Of a stretch of 64,000 nucleotides of DNA, positions 1-11,335 are shown in pieces (the first letter of the stretch is position 1; each line of letters begins with the position of its first letter). This DNA comes from Uloborus plumipes. Its lineage: Eukaryota; Arthropoda; Arachnida; Araneae; Uloboridae. Below the pieces are notes generated by a model that saw only the letters and a program-made list of their open reading frames with translations, was not told the DNA's origin and searched no databases. The stretch covers positions 23,848-87,847 of the forward strand of contig JAXGGA010004485.1 in assembly GCA_038373865.1 (NCBI GenBank), in the 5' to 3' direction. The translations under genes and the position numbers were made by a program.

Positions 1-265
1 TTGGCTTTGAATTTCCTTCGGCAAAATTAAATTCCTAGTCCAGTTTCGCATCGAAGAGAGCCCAAGTGCCTCCATCTGGTGGTAACTTAGCGTCGAAATT
101 ATCTGTGTCCACGCATCAGAGCCTTATGGTGGCACACGCAAAGACTGGATGCTTATTGGAGGATCGCACTGGGGCTGCAAAAAGGCGAGACTGCTTTTCG
201 CCTTCAATTTTCATTCAATTCAATTTGCAGTTCAAATTTTCATTCTCGCAAAGCAGAGGTTACTA
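1..265. other. Unassigned stretch at the window edge
   Basis: Mixed-composition DNA before the first recognisable element. Short open frames occur on both strands, but none has splice signals or a recognised domain. Its sharp end at the MITE that follows suggests an older sequence into which the MITE inserted. It could be the tail of a repeat continuing beyond the window. Confidence 0.3.
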
Positions 266-624
266 CACTGTAAAAAATTAATGTTGTTTTTACAGTATAA
301 TGCAGCTAATTTTATAGTAATAAAGCGTAAAAATTGCTAATTTTACGGTAATAAACTAAAATTGCTAACTTTTCATTTTATTACCGTGCATTTTACAGTT
401 TTAAACTGGAACCTCTGCTGCCAGTATTATACTGTTGTTTTTACAGTATAATACAGCTAAATTTCACGGCAATAAACTGTAAAATTGCTAATTTTACAGT
501 AAGAAACTGTAAAATTGCTAGTTTTACTGTTTATTACTGTGTATTTAACAGTTTTAAATTAAAACCTCGGCTATCAGTATTGTACTGTAAAAACAACAGT
601 TCTTTTTTTTTTTTTTTTACAGTG
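266..624. mobile_element. TA-flanked MITE with CACTGTAAAAA ends
   Basis: The ends are inverted copies of CACTGTAAAAA, and both flanks carry TA (264-265 and 625-626), as in Tc1/mariner-type insertions. The 359-bp inside has no coding capacity. It is built from repeats of short modules such as TTTTACAGTATAAT and AATAAACTGTAAAATTGC in both orientations. It must have been moved by a transposase from elsewhere. The TIR and TA pair are seen directly; the superfamily is inferred. Confidence 0.75.
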
Positions 625-1100
625 TAGAGCAACACGTGCTAAGCGCAAAAGTGGTGTCTGCAGTCGAGCTCAAACTGAGATATTACTCTTTAAAATTTTG
701 TGCCATCATGTATTTAATTCAGATGAAACTTTTTCAGATTTTTTAAAAAAAATATTTCCCGTTCTTGAATGATCATAAAACTTTGTACGCAGGTGAAATA
801 CATCGGAAAGAACATCCTGGTGACAGTAATTCAATTTTGTTAGCACGGCAGAACACATCAGAAGATTGCCAAGCTTTGTCCAATTCACGTGCCGCTAAGA
901 ATTACTAACAGCGAAAAGCTACCAAAACTCGATAACTTAACAGAAAAGACAACCACTCAAACCTTGACTTTTTTCCCCCTCATGACTTTTTTCCCCCAGA
1001 AGTCATCAGCTTCAACATACATGAGGACTGCGTACTATGCGCTTTGCCTCCTGACAAACACAGTACAGATTTACGGCACAAAGAGGATGAAATAACATCC

Positions 1101-1179
1101 GTGGGCAAGGCGGGATTCGAACCCGCGACCACTTGCTTACGAGGAGAGTACTCTATACTTCTAGGCCCACGTGGCCCCC
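1101..1179 (-). pseudogene. tRNA-derived relic
   Basis: On the minus strand a perfect B box (GGTTCGAATCC) sits in an intact T arm (GCGGG/CCCGC). A degenerate A box lies upstream. The acceptor strands pair poorly and the anticodon stem does not form, although CGT falls where an anticodon would be. It is more likely a tRNA pseudogene or the head of a tRNA-derived SINE than a working tRNA-Thr gene. Confidence 0.55.
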
Positions 1180-1338
1180 TAGTCAATGACTTAAACACAC
1201 GCTGGATCTAAATTGGTCAAACTCTAACAGATACGTCGGCTCTTCGATATAATGCCATGCTAAGTGCAAAAGTACTACCTGGTGTAGAGCTCAAACTGAG
1301 ATAAAACTCATTGTTTTGCGCCACCAATGTATTTGATT

Positions 1339-1635
1339 GGGCCGTGGTGGCCCGATCGGTAAGGCAGCGGACTTGTGTCCGAAGGGACCCGGGTTCGATC
1401 CCAGCCGATCAAAGATCCACCGTCTTGATTAATGGTGACTGGGAGGCGTTAAAAATGTCGTGGTCACAAAGTCCTCCAAGTGATACGATACCTCTGGGGG
1501 TGCTGGGCCTAGGGTTTGCTCGACCCTAGGTTCTGGTTAAAAATTAAGAACAGAGCTCTCTTCAGGGCCCTATCCCGGTTAAACCACGAAGCTGTGGTGG
1601 GTACGGGGGACCCTGGAGTGCGAAATGAAAAAAAA
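1339..1635 (+). mobile_element. tRNA-derived SINE, copy 1
   Basis: The copy starts with a tRNA-like head: an A-box-like TGGCCCGATCGG and a B-box-like GGTTCGATCCC. A conserved ~200-bp body follows and it ends in a short A-rich tail. It is flanked by a perfect 12-bp target-site duplication, ATGTATTTGATT (1327-1338 and 1636-1647), which fixes both ends and shows LINE-assisted insertion. The same family recurs near 31.9, 55.7 and 59.9 kb. The body is non-coding. Pol III transcription from the internal boxes is expected from the family but is not shown here. Confidence 0.9.
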
Positions 1636-2545
1636 ATGTATTTGATTCAGATGAAACTTTTTCAGAATTTTTTTACAAATATTTACCGTTCTCAAATGAC
1701 CATATAATTTTGTATTTGGTAAAATACGTCCCAAAGAGACAGCTGGTGTCGATAACTCAGTTTTGTTAAAAAGTACAGATACGACTTTGTGCTTAACACG
1801 GCAGTATAGTGGCCTTACAATTTTTTATTGTTTAGGAGCTAAGGTTACCAGAGCAAAGTTTCGGCACATTGTCAAACTTTGTCAAATTCACGTGCCGCTA
1901 ATGTAATTACTTACAGCTAAATATTATCAAAACGCGATAACTCGCCACGAAAGACAACCACTCATACACGCGCTGGATCTGAATTAGTCAAACTTAGGCT
2001 GTTGCGTCTGATCATCTATGAAATCGGAACTACTTTGATGTACCCCCCCCCCCCAATCGGAAATTTGGCGAAATCCAAAAATTATTGCCACAAAACTTTT
2101 TTAAAAAAACTCAAAAAATGGTACAGAAAACCAGAAAATACTAATTTTGGCAACAGCAAAAACCTAAAAACTGAAAAAACCTAAATTGACAACGCCAAAA
2201 TAAGAAACGGTATTTTGCTTAATATTATACAGCAACCCTATATATGCTATACATACATAGTATTTAGGAGGCATTAGAGCCGCTATATAGACAGGCCGAC
2301 GCATCAAGCTTAAGTTTTACCACTTTGGATCCAACTCATTTACTTTTACTTTCGTTTTTCATTGTTGCGGAGCTAGGGTTACCAGAGCAAAGTTACGGGG
2401 CACTGCGAAGCTTTGTTAATTTCAAGTGAAAAGTTACCAAAAAGCGATAATTCGCCCGAAAAGGCAACTCTCAAACACGCGCTGGATCCAAAGTGGTCAA
2501 ACTTAATCTTGATGCGTCGGCTCGTCTATATAAGGGCAATAGGCA

Positions 2546-4351
2546 CTCATAAAACGTAGGCATTGATAAGTCGGCATTGATAAAACGTTGTCGAGTGAAG
2601 TCTTGCTAAGCCTAACTGGAGATGATAGAATGCGAAGTCGATGTATTTTGTTTTGAAAACAAATCAATCGTTGCCATTGACAGAAGAGAAATAAATCTCC
2701 TTTATGACAACACGTACATCAACGCTACAAATTTTGCTTTTAAAATAATAGCAGAAAACAGCATTTTGAAACTAGAATCATTCTTCAATAATGGAATAAT
2801 CCAATTCTAATACATTTCAACCCCTTTTAAATTACTCTAAAACAATTCAACGCCGTTTGAAAAAGCTAGAAAGATAATATATCAGTTCAAGCGCTTTTAG
2901 AGCAGCTTGATAAACTATCTTCATTACTATTCCGAAATTGGAAATAGAAAACTTTTCCAAGTATGATCGTGAGATACTTCACAACATTAAAGCAAAATCA
3001 AAGAAAGCAAAATTTTCAAAGAAAGAAAATCTCTATGCTTGACAGAGCAAAAGCTATATTCGATTGAAAATAAAAGATGCTTTCATTTATTGCTAAGTCT
3101 GGCTTGAAAAGCATAAACTGAATTTCCTTGCTCAAATTATCTATTGCTAAAACAATATAAAAGTGTAACATTTTCCATTTTTGAAATTGATAAAAATGTT
3201 TATATTTTCCTAAGAAATTATTTTAAAGCATTTTCAGAAGATCAAAGGGAACTTCTTAATAAATTATTCTACTTCATAAAACTGTTTAAAGCTTAATGAA
3301 ATTTTAACTAGAAAGAAAAATAAACGAAGAAAACATATTTATATCGGTTATTAGTAATGCTTCTTCGCTGTGAAGGCCATCTTTTTAAAGCTGCGTGGTT
3401 TGTTATCTAAGAGATTGACTGAATCCGTTTCGTTTACCAAGAATAATTTCATTTTTCAACCAAACATAATATTTTCAAATGATTACATCTGCATATCATT
3501 TAGCACAATCCTAAGCCATCAAGTATTAATGCTTTAATTTTCGAAACATTTATGAGATCATACTCAAAAGGAAGTTTATAAAAGGAATGATATACCGTTT
3601 TAATTTTCGCATACTGCAATCTTTTTGAAGATCCAAAATTCTACAGATGTTCTTGTGAGTTGTGTGAAACATTTTGTAGTTTCAGTAAAAAAAAAAAAAA
3701 TAGCAGAAATTTATTCTTTAACCTTTAGGATCCGGGATGTTTTTTAGAAATTTTTCTTTCGACCCAGGTAGTACGACAGTTGAACCACAGATTTCTTTTC
3801 CATTGAAAAGAGAAGGTATAAACTGTTGTACCAGACGTATGAAACCTTGAAAAAATCCCCGGCTCCAAAGGGTTCGAGTGAGAATCTCAACCCCATCCTC
3901 TAAAAAAAAAAAAGAAAAAAGACTTACGGTACAGCATGTGTACCACCCGGCTCCTAAAGTTTAACAAGAGATACATTTATCAGTTAGTGTTTTTAACCAC
4001 TGAAGCAAAAAGGAAGGGAGTTAGTTATACGTTTGACGTGTTTGTGGATCTGTGAATCTGTCTGGGGCACTCTACCGCCGATTTTAAAAAATTCTTTTTA
4101 TTTGGAAGGTGAAGTGATCGAGATTGTTCTTAGCTATGTCGCGTCTTCGGATGACATTAATTAGCAAATATATTCATTAAAAACCTTTAAAATTGTTTTT
4201 CGCGATTGTTGAAGTGAAAGCATTTTGGAAAATTTATAATAATCGTACCAAAAGGAAGAAAAAACAAATCTTTTTCTGATTAGATGGGTTTGGAACTTCC
4301 AAGTAAAATAGAACTCGAACTATAACGTTTTTTAACAAATGAGGCTGAGGC
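2546..4351. other. Unassigned AT-rich stretch
   Basis: No TIRs, tandem repeats or recognised domains were found. A 62-codon frame at 2622-2810 (plus) starts MIECEVDVFCFENKSIV and has fairly coding-like composition, but it lacks splice sites and similarity I can name. It is not called as a gene. Two poly-A tracts lie near 3690 and 3900. Confidence 0.3.
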
Positions 4352-6688
4352 TTAAGAGCCGTTTTTTTTTTAAGAATCAGGCAGTCAAAAAACTTGACAT
4401 TTTTGATTTTGCTGAAAATTTCAGAATATGGTCTTTATTTAAAATTATTAAACATGTGTTTTTTTATTTTTTCAAAAAAAAAAAAAATTCTTTCCGTTTT
4501 GGGAGGTCAAAGTTGGACTTTGCTCTTTTTTTCAATAAAAACATGCCAACTTAGATGAGCCAATACTTTTTGCTTTAGGAGTGAACCGTGGAACTGACTA
4601 TTATTTTGTGTTCTACTATATCCCCACTAACTGTAAGTACAAAAAAAATTTGTGGACGACTCTTGGCGCAAAGTTCGGAGGTCACTCAAAGTTGCTCGAA
4701 AAATAGTTTCTAATGCAACTTTGACCGACCAAATCTTCGTGTGGAAACGGTGCACAAAGGTAGTGAATATATCAGTAAATACCCACCAAAGAGTAGTATC
4801 CAAAAACATAAAGATATGTGTGATTGATATTTTGCACATCGAAATATTTGACTCTGAAGTTGCAGAAATCGCAAAATCACGTGACTTTGAGGGTCATTAT
4901 CTCCTTGCACCATGAGTGACCAGATACAAAACTAATTGGAGTAGAAGCCTTTCTTGTCCCAGAAACACAATCCGTTAACAAACCTATGGCTACTCTTTCA
5001 GTTTTTGCATAATCCGACTCTAAAGTTTGCAAAATGAGTGTTTTTTGGCATTAAGAAAAAAGGCCTATTACCTGTTTTAAAATAGGTAGTGCTATTATTT
5101 GTAGCACTATTATATCCCAACCTCCTAACTAGCTGAAATGGCATCTAAAGATGGTTATACAGTTGAAACCAAATTGAAAATGAATTCTCGAAAATACTCA
5201 GTATATGTCAAAAACCATATTTTTTTATTTGTCCAGGCGACGTTTTTTTTTTTTTTTGTTACAGCTCTTCATTCCGTTCGGTGCCAACATGGTAAGTAAT
5301 TTATGTACTTCTTGTCGTTCTAGTTGCTGTAAAACAGGAAAACAATGTATCTTAAGTCTGATATAAAGCAATATGTCCTGTCATAGCAAGTTTATAATGC
5401 TGAAAGAATATTTTGAAATGGACAATAAATATAATAATAATAATAAAAAAAACTTCTGTTCAGCTGTGCCCTCTTGGTCGATGTTGTGAATGTCATAAAA
5501 AACTCAACTTTTCTTTTTCACAAATCAGAAGCCTCTTCAGCAGAATGTCACTTCTTAAAAATCTTGGTACTTTAAAGCCCCTCGGTGCAGGCCTGGAAAT
5601 TTTTGATGACATTCATGACATGGAGAAAGAGGGCGCAGCTGAACAAGTAAGTTTTTTTCTTAGATTAGGTTTATTATCCATTTCAAAATATTCTTTTACA
5701 TTATAAACTTGATAGGGCAAGAGAAATTACTTTATATCAGACTTAAGATACATTACTTTCCAGTTTTACAGCAACTAGAACGACAAGAAGTACATAAATT
5801 GCTTATCATGTTGGAACCGAACGGAATAAAGAGCTGTAACAAAAAAAAAAAAAGTCGCCTGGACAAATTAAAAAATATGGTTTTTGACGTATACTGAGTA
5901 TTTTAGAGAACTCATTTTCAATTTGGTTTCAACTGTATAATCATCTTTAGATGCCATTTCCGCTAGTTAGGAAGTTGGGATATAATAGTGCTACAAATAA
6001 TAGCAATACCTATTTTAAAACAGGTTATTGGCTTTTTTTCTTAATGCCGAAAAACACTCATTTTTCAAAGTTTAGAGCCGAATTATGCAAAAACTGAAAG
6101 AGTAGCCATAGGTTTGTTAACGGATTGCGTTTCTGGGACAAGAAAGAGATAATGACCCTCAAAGTCACGTGATTTTGCGATTTCTGCAACTTCAGAGTCA
6201 AATGTTTCGATGTGCAAAATATCAACCACACATATCTTAATGTTTTTGGATACTACTCTTTGGTGGGTATTTACTGATATATATACTACCGTGGTACATT
6301 GTTTCCACAAGAAGATTTGGTCGGTCAAAGTTGCATTAAAAAACTATTTTTCGTACAACTTTGAGTGACCTCTGATCTTTGCGCCAAGAGTCGTCCACAA
6401 ATATTTATGTACTTACAGTTAGTGGGGATATAGTAGAACACAAAATAATTGTCAGTTTCACAGTTCACTCCTAAAGCAAAAAGTATTGGCTCACCTAAGT
6501 TGGCATGTTTTTATTGAAAAAAAGAGCTAAGTCCAACTTTGAAGGAAAGGAAAAAAATTTTTTTGAAAAAATAAAAAACACGTGTTTAACAATTTTAAAT
6601 AAAGACCATATTCTGAAATTTTCAGCAAAATCAAAAATGTCAAGTTTTTTGACTGCCTGATTCTTAAAAAAAAAAAAACGGCTCTTAA
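4352..6688. repeat. 2.3-kb near-palindrome (foldback element or hairpin-RNA locus)
   Basis: About 1.15 kb at the left (4352 to about 5510) is repeated in reverse complement at the right (about 5590-6688), leaving a spacer of roughly 80 bp. Matching landmarks include GAGCCG-polyT at 4356 with polyA-CGGCTC at 6679, AACTTGACATTTTTGATTTT at 4390 with its complement near 6630, and CGTTCGGTGCCAACATG at 5275 with a diverged mate near 5810. Both ends abut TTAA, which fits a piggyBac-type TTAA duplication but could be chance. An 80-codon frame is kept in both arms (4652-4915 plus, 6328-6083 minus), probably because the arms are similar. Transcription from either side would give a very long hairpin RNA. 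Confidence 0.8.
5265..5646 (+). other. Two splice-flanked exon-like segments inside the palindrome
   Basis: Segment a (5265-5291) follows poly-T and TTACAG, ends in ATG, and is followed by GTAAGT. The ATG context is AACATGG. Segment b (5529-5646) follows TTTTTCACAAATCAG and is followed by GTAAGT. From the ATG at 5545 it reads 34 codons starting MSLLKNLGTLKPLGAGLEIF, open to the donor in phase 0. Joining a to b does not continue one frame, because the first ATG runs into a stop after nine codons. Segment a may therefore be 5' UTR, or an exon may be missing. In the opposite arms both donors have lost their GT. I do not recognise the protein. It may be a captured host exon or a surviving gene fragment. 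Confidence 0.35.
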
Positions 6689-6833
6689 ATCTACAGGACT
6701 GGAAACCGATGTCATTGCTAGCCGACGAGAAAAGAAAACTCAGTGATTTAAAATGTTTGTCTGTTGCCAGTTTTTATTTGTTAACAATTAAAATACTTGT
6801 AATTGATTTTAGAATAAAACTTTTCAATTTTCC

Positions 6834-7457
6834 GTTTTACTTCCTTTTATACGTAGTAAAAGAAGTATTGTGGTTGCGAAAAAAAATCACTCAAATTTGA
6901 GTCTAAGGCAGGAATTCAAGTGAAACACGGACGATCGCAACTCACCAATGCAATCGCAAATTCCCAAATTTGGATTCAAGTGAAACGTTACAATCGCTAC
7001 GAGATGCTATTCTATCGTAATTCGACTTCCAGTAGCGATTGCAATTGCGATCGCCTCGATGCGATTGCAATGGTGTTTTGCTTGAATTCGGCCCTAAATT
7101 TTGATTTTGCTCACCCCCGAATGAATGTTCAGTAGTTTTTTTGACCTGTCAGCGACAGGTCAAACTTTGCGACATATCGCCAAGTTGGCGACAAATTTGG
7201 CGAAAAAATTATTTTTTGAATTTGGGTTCAACTTGGCGCTATTGGCGATATTTTGCAAAAAATTCACTGAATGATATTAAAATTAGCAATATTTAGAAAA
7301 TTAACCATTGTAAAATATTTTTTGCATGTTTCGTGGCAGATTAGGGTAGTAAATATTTGAATTGTTACTTTGCTCTCTCCAAGCACTTTTTTTAACACTT
7401 AAGGCAACTACTAAGAAATTTACACGTAAAAGGAAGTAGTGTGGGGTCCATACCAGA
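6834..7457 (-). mobile_element. TCTGG...GGAAGTA element, copy 1 (reversed)
   Basis: One of four copies of a ~0.78-kb element that starts TCTGGTATGGACCCC and ends CGTAAAAGGAAGTA. ACTTCCTTTTACG occurs as a subterminal inverted repeat at both ends. The interior holds repeated GGCGA..TCGCCAAG palindromes. This copy is reversed and shortened, lacks the ACATAC microsatellite part, and is interrupted by a 188-bp MITE. It has no coding capacity. The superfamily is not recognised. The TC start and AT-rich target recall Helitrons, but the 3' end lacks CTRR. Confidence 0.7.
6907..7094. mobile_element. Harbinger-like MITE nested in the preceding element
   Basis: Inverted ends GGCAGGAATTCAAGTG and CTTGAATTCGGCC(C) are flanked by TAA on both sides (6904-6906 and 7095-7097). 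The uninterrupted version of the host sequence is present in copy 4 near 45140, which confirms the 3-bp duplication. The inside is rich in GCGATTGCAAT palindromes. It belongs to the same family as 22371-22672. The TWA-type 3-bp duplication suggests PIF/Harbinger. Confidence 0.75.
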
Positions 7458-7504
7458 TTTTTTATTCTGCTTTTGCGACTAGCAAATTTTACCTGTAAGG
7501 ATTA

Positions 7505-8142
7505 CACAGGCCAACAAAAAAAACCTTTTTGAAAACTTTTTTAATTTTAATAGCTGATCTTGATAGATTTTTATGTGCTGAATCCAAATCTGCTTGTAGT
7601 TTTTATGTATCACTCTTAGTTTCCAAGAAAAATGTATTTTATTATATAGTCTAATACCCATTTACAGTATATAGGGAAATCAATGAAACACTGTAGAATC
7701 GTAAAAATGGTTTGTATTTAGAGTAAAATACTTGGAATAGTAATTTTATGTGATGATACAAGGTTCACTTGTCAACTGGAATTGCTTTATATTTTCTTTC
7801 CCTTTTTTCCTTGAAGCTTCTTGTGTAGCTTTTCCTGCGATGAATAGCTTGCTGAACTTCCCGGTGAAGTGACCAACAGTAATCCCCCATCATGTTGTAG
7901 CATGTGTTTCAGCAGTGCTGCCAACATCATCTTTGTTCATTAGACCTATTTTTTCATGTTATCTTAACTATGAAAAAGCTGTTAAATTCTAAAAATGTTT
8001 CTTTATTTCATGAATGTAACTATAAAATGTGAATAAATGGTGGGTGATACAACTTTTTAAGCATCATATTTGGATTCAGCAACCTAAACAACATAAGAAT
8101 AAGGTATTTTCATTAAAAAAGTTTTTTCATCGTTGGCCTGTG
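7505..8142. mobile_element. 638-bp MITE with CACAGGCCAAC ends
   Basis: Terminal inverted repeats CACAGGCCAAC...GTTGGCCTGTG are followed inward by AAAAAACTTTTTT-like tracts. TTA occurs on both flanks (7502-7504 and 8143-8145). Further inverted matching (GCTGAATCCAAAT with ATTTGGATTCAGC) shows a foldback structure over at least 100 bp. No transposase is encoded. The 3-bp TTA duplication would fit PIF/Harbinger, but TA alone cannot be excluded. Confidence 0.7.
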
Positions 8143-8145
8143 TTA

Positions 8146-8446
8146 TCTTTCCTTTTCCGTGTTTACCATATCCTCTTGACAACAAGGAAATATATTTAGA
8201 TTTAAATGCTTAATGACCAGAAAAGTTGGTTTGAATAATCGGCAATCAGGGTCGGGGGCTGTTTAAATTTATAATTTAATCATAGTACTTGTTGTTAAGT
8301 AGGCGTTTAGTGCTTCTACCTCTTTGACATGCTGACTTTCTTTCTGTTCGCTTATTTGCATGCGTAAAAATATTATGGATTATCGATTATTAAGTAGCTT
8401 TCATAGGTTTTCTTAAAAATACGCTTCCGCTCCTATTTATTCATAG
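8146..8446. other. Unassigned stretch
   Basis: No repeat ends, tandem structure or domains are seen. It would be intron or upstream sequence if the exon candidate that follows is real; the pyrimidine-rich end at 8424-8446 is consistent with that. Confidence 0.3.
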
Positions 8447-8619
8447 AAACTAAAATTTCTACAAGTCTTTGTTCATGTTCAATTAAGGAAAACTATCTGA
8501 AAGTATTTCCGAACTCTTTTGAAGAAGATCTCTTTGAATTCTTTCAAAATCTTGAAAGGCAAGAATGTTATCAAATGAAAGCGAACCGAACTTCCGCTAG
8601 AAAACCCTTCAATATTTAA
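8447..8619 (+). CDS. Candidate terminal exon, unknown protein
   Basis: A pyrimidine-rich run ending TTATTCATAG (8446) precedes an open frame of 56 codons ending in TAA. It reads TKISTSLCSCSIKENYLKVF and then an acidic, aromatic stretch (PNSFEEDLFEFFQNLER). There is no ATG near its start, so it would be a 3' exon entered in phase 1. An AATAAA lies downstream at 8846-8851. The residues look more coding-like than neighbouring frames, but no upstream partner exon was found and the protein is not recognised. It could be chance. Confidence 0.25.
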
Positions 8620-9476
8620 CGCATACATAAATATAAAGAGTATAATGTTTGACTCCACGTGCTTTTGTTCCCTCAATTCCGTTGATAATTTTTAATCAAA
8701 CCAATTTTCCCCGTGTAATGTAAATACGTAAGAAAGTTTTTAATTGATGTACCTTCTGATAATTTAGAATTTGTAGGGTATAATTACAAGACCTTTAATC
8801 TTTAGCTTGAGGATGATATTTTAGTATCTTGTTTTTATTTAAAAAAATAAATTTCGATAGTTTGGGTGTAGTGTAGCAAGCGCGCTGCAAAGAAAAGCAA
8901 TATTCTTTGCATGAATTTAAAAATTAGCCAAAGAAGTAAAACATTGCAATTTTGAGAGGATAAGACAGATGTCTTTTTTTTTTTTTTGTCTTTCTGATAA
9001 ACTCTAGCAAAATTACACTTCAATTTTACCTTTTATTTGCCGTACTTAACTTTCAAATTCGTGATTTATGGATACAGCGATTGCAGCGAAAATTCTTTAA
9101 ATTTTACCACAGGCAAAGCCGTGGCGGGTAAATCTAGCAATAAATAAAATAGGTTTTTAACCTCGCCATTTCTGGTTTTTACAAAATTTGGTCTGAAGAA
9201 CACCAATGACAAAATAAGTAATCCGACTGATTTTTAGATTCTACTTTGAAAATTGTACGAAATACAAATCTGTTAAACTTACAAAGTATGGTGAAAAAAT
9301 TATTAAAAAAAAAAAAAAAAAAAAAACGAAACGTCGTTGCATTTAAATTTCTGTTACTTCTTTTCTAATTGTAGTAGAATGAAAATTCAAAAGCCATTGT
9401 GAAGCTACAGATTAGGGCTTTCTATTGATATATCACAAGACTTTGAGAAATTTTAATTTTGTGTACTGGTACATAC
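8620..9476. other. Unassigned stretch between exon candidates
   Basis: AT-rich DNA with a poly-T tract near 8980 and a poly-A tract near 9310. An AATAAA at 8846-8851 could serve the plus-strand exon candidate. Nothing else was identified. Confidence 0.3.
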
Positions 9477-9627
9477 CTGATGGGTCGGTGAAGTTGAAGT
9501 GATCTATCGTATCTCGGACAAAGGTAGAAAACTCGTCGACGTTCAGTTTCACTAGTCGAGCTTTTTGAGGTTCAGATTGCAGTCTCTCCTCGGCATGGCA
9601 CTCATTTTGTACAGTATTTCCGGCTTC
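9477..9627 (-). CDS. Candidate internal exon, minus strand
   Basis: On the minus strand the segment follows CTTTTATTTTGCGAAG and ends at CATCAG followed by GTATGT, a strong donor. The phase-0 frame is open throughout (50 codons plus one base), starting EAGNTVQNECHAEERLQSEP and continuing QKARLVKLNVDEFSTFVRDT. The other two frames contain stops. The charged, amphipathic residues look coding-like, but the family is not recognised. It lies on the same strand as the exons at 21543-21781 and 56950-58383 and could be a later exon of that gene. Its phase-0 entry does not match the phase-2 exit of the 21.5-kb exon, so an intermediate exon would be needed. Confidence 0.45.
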
Positions 9628-11335
9628 CTTCGCAAAATAAAAGTTTTAAATATGAATTGAAATAGAAAAGTATGATATCCTATTAAATTTTATCAAAACT
9701 TTACACTTTTTTATAATAGCTTTCCTGGATTTTATTCACGGTAATGATCTACAAGAGGTTTGAAAAACCTTGATGATAGAATGAGAAAAAGAACTGAAAT
9801 TCATCAATTCAGTCCTTGTTACAAGAAAGGTCACTTTATTAGTGGACTGTAGCATGTAATTCACTCACGAATTAGCTAAAAAGAGCACGAGCACATACAA
9901 AAACTGCAGAAAATTTTTAGATTATACTTGAAAAGAAGAAAAAAACACCTATCTCATCATGAGTTTGAGCGCAAAAGAGGGTAAATCATTTGTAACTGTT
10001 GCCACTGCGATTGAGAGAAATTACGCGCATTTAAAATAAAAAAAACACTGAGGGAAAACTTTTGTATTTAGTACAATTTTACGGATTTTATGGTAATTAG
10101 ATTCCAATGAAGATATTAAAGCTTGAAATAGAATAGTACCATTTCCTTTTCTTTTCGTTCTTGTTTTTCTCCGCTACCAACCAAACCTTAAAACTTTTAA
10201 TTTTGAAAGTTTAAAGTTTCCGTTGGTGGTGGGGAAGCTAGCAACAACATTTTGGATAACACAGCTATTTTCTCAATTTTCATAAATATCAAAGAAAAAA
10301 TCAGCTGTTATAAGGAGAATCAGCTACTAAACTAAATAGCTAAAATTGTCCAAAAAAATGTCTTTACTACATATATTGTCCTAATGTAGCTTCTAATAAT
10401 CGCTCCATTCGGTGCTCAAAAATAGAGGAAAAAATTCATACATGAATGCTCCAAATTAAAAAAACAAAAAAAAAAAAAAGTAAAAAAGTATCAATATCAG
10501 ATTTGAGAAAAATGTAGAAATCACTGCACCACCGGAAAAAAATCCCTTTTAGTGACGAAAATAGTTTAATAAGGAATACTTCTTTTACTTCTTGAGGTGT
10601 AGCAGTCACAAGTTACGAGATAAAACGGTCGATGACTCCACCCTTTCCGATAGCTATTTCCGCCAAAAATGAATCAGCACTTATACCAGGCCCATCATTT
10701 AGGGGGGCAGGGGTGGGGGGGGGGGTCAATTCCCTCCCCCCTGATTGTAGGACATCAATGTATTGGCATATAAGTGGGCATGGTTCTTGCCACTTTTTGG
10801 AAAATTTTACATTGTGTAATGTGTATGTACCCTTTGCCCCCCCCCCCTTGGAAAAATTCGAAATGACCTCCCTGACTTATACCCACCAAGGAAGGCTTCC
10901 CTATGAACTAATTTTTGTCTGAATCCGCCCATTACTTCTTAAGACATTGCATTCACGCATAGCATAAAAAACGTTCGATTGTTCCACTCCTCAAACAGAA
11001 ACTTGCCCCATATACTAATGAACACCTATTCACATAGGGGCACATTTGTGTACCAAAATTTCGTTTGATATCATGTAGTAGTTTTTGTGCAAAAGCGGTT
11101 GTAAAAAATGTATCACAAATATACATACACTCGCTTAATATTTTCCAAAACTAGTCAAAATAGATTCAACACACCTCAAAACGTGTAAATCCACTAAAAT
11201 TCGATTTACGAAAATTTTCAAAAATTCAATACTTTCTATATTGGATATAGAAGAAAGTAAAAAAATACAAACATAATTACGGGGCTCAAAAAGTCGAAGC
11301 AGGAAGTTTTGGCTCGACAGATTGGGAGCTGGCGA
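9628..11335. other. Unassigned AT-rich stretch
   Basis: No transposon ends or coding domains were recognised. It holds poly-A near 10470, G-rich and C-rich runs (10703-10740 and 10828-10848), and scattered short chance frames, including a 96-codon frame at 10632-10922 caused by the G/C runs. On the minus strand this would be upstream intron of the exon at 9477-9627. Confidence 0.3.

Larger units (their letters stand above)
638..2545 (+). repeat. Diverged ~0.65-kb repeat, three partial copies
   Basis: Unit A (638-1258) and unit B (1259 to about 2020, excluding an inserted SINE) share their order of landmarks: GCTAAG.GCAAAAGT, GAGCTCAAACTGAGAT, TGTATTT.ATTCAGATGAAA, TTCACGTGCCGCTAA, ACACGC.GGATC. 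Unit C (about 2362-2545) repeats only the second half. Unit A carries a tRNA-like insertion and unit B a SINE. A poly-C tract interrupts the array near 2043. No coding frame is conserved between the units, so this is an old tandem or segmental duplication of non-coding DNA. Confidence 0.65.

Noticed and set aside
1101..1179. Functional tRNA-Thr (CGT)
   Set aside because: The B box and T arm are good, but acceptor and anticodon stems do not pair.
2622..2810. 62-codon frame MIECEVDVFCF...
   Set aside because: The composition is plausible, but no splice sites, family or second supporting exon could be found.
4652..4915. 87-codon frame conserved in both palindrome arms as a gene
   Set aside because: Conservation follows from the inverted duplication itself; there is no recognisable domain and the two copies differ by frame-altering ends.
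10632..10922. 96-codon plus-strand frame
   Set aside because: Its length depends on G and C homopolymers; no similarity, splice sites or sensible residue composition.
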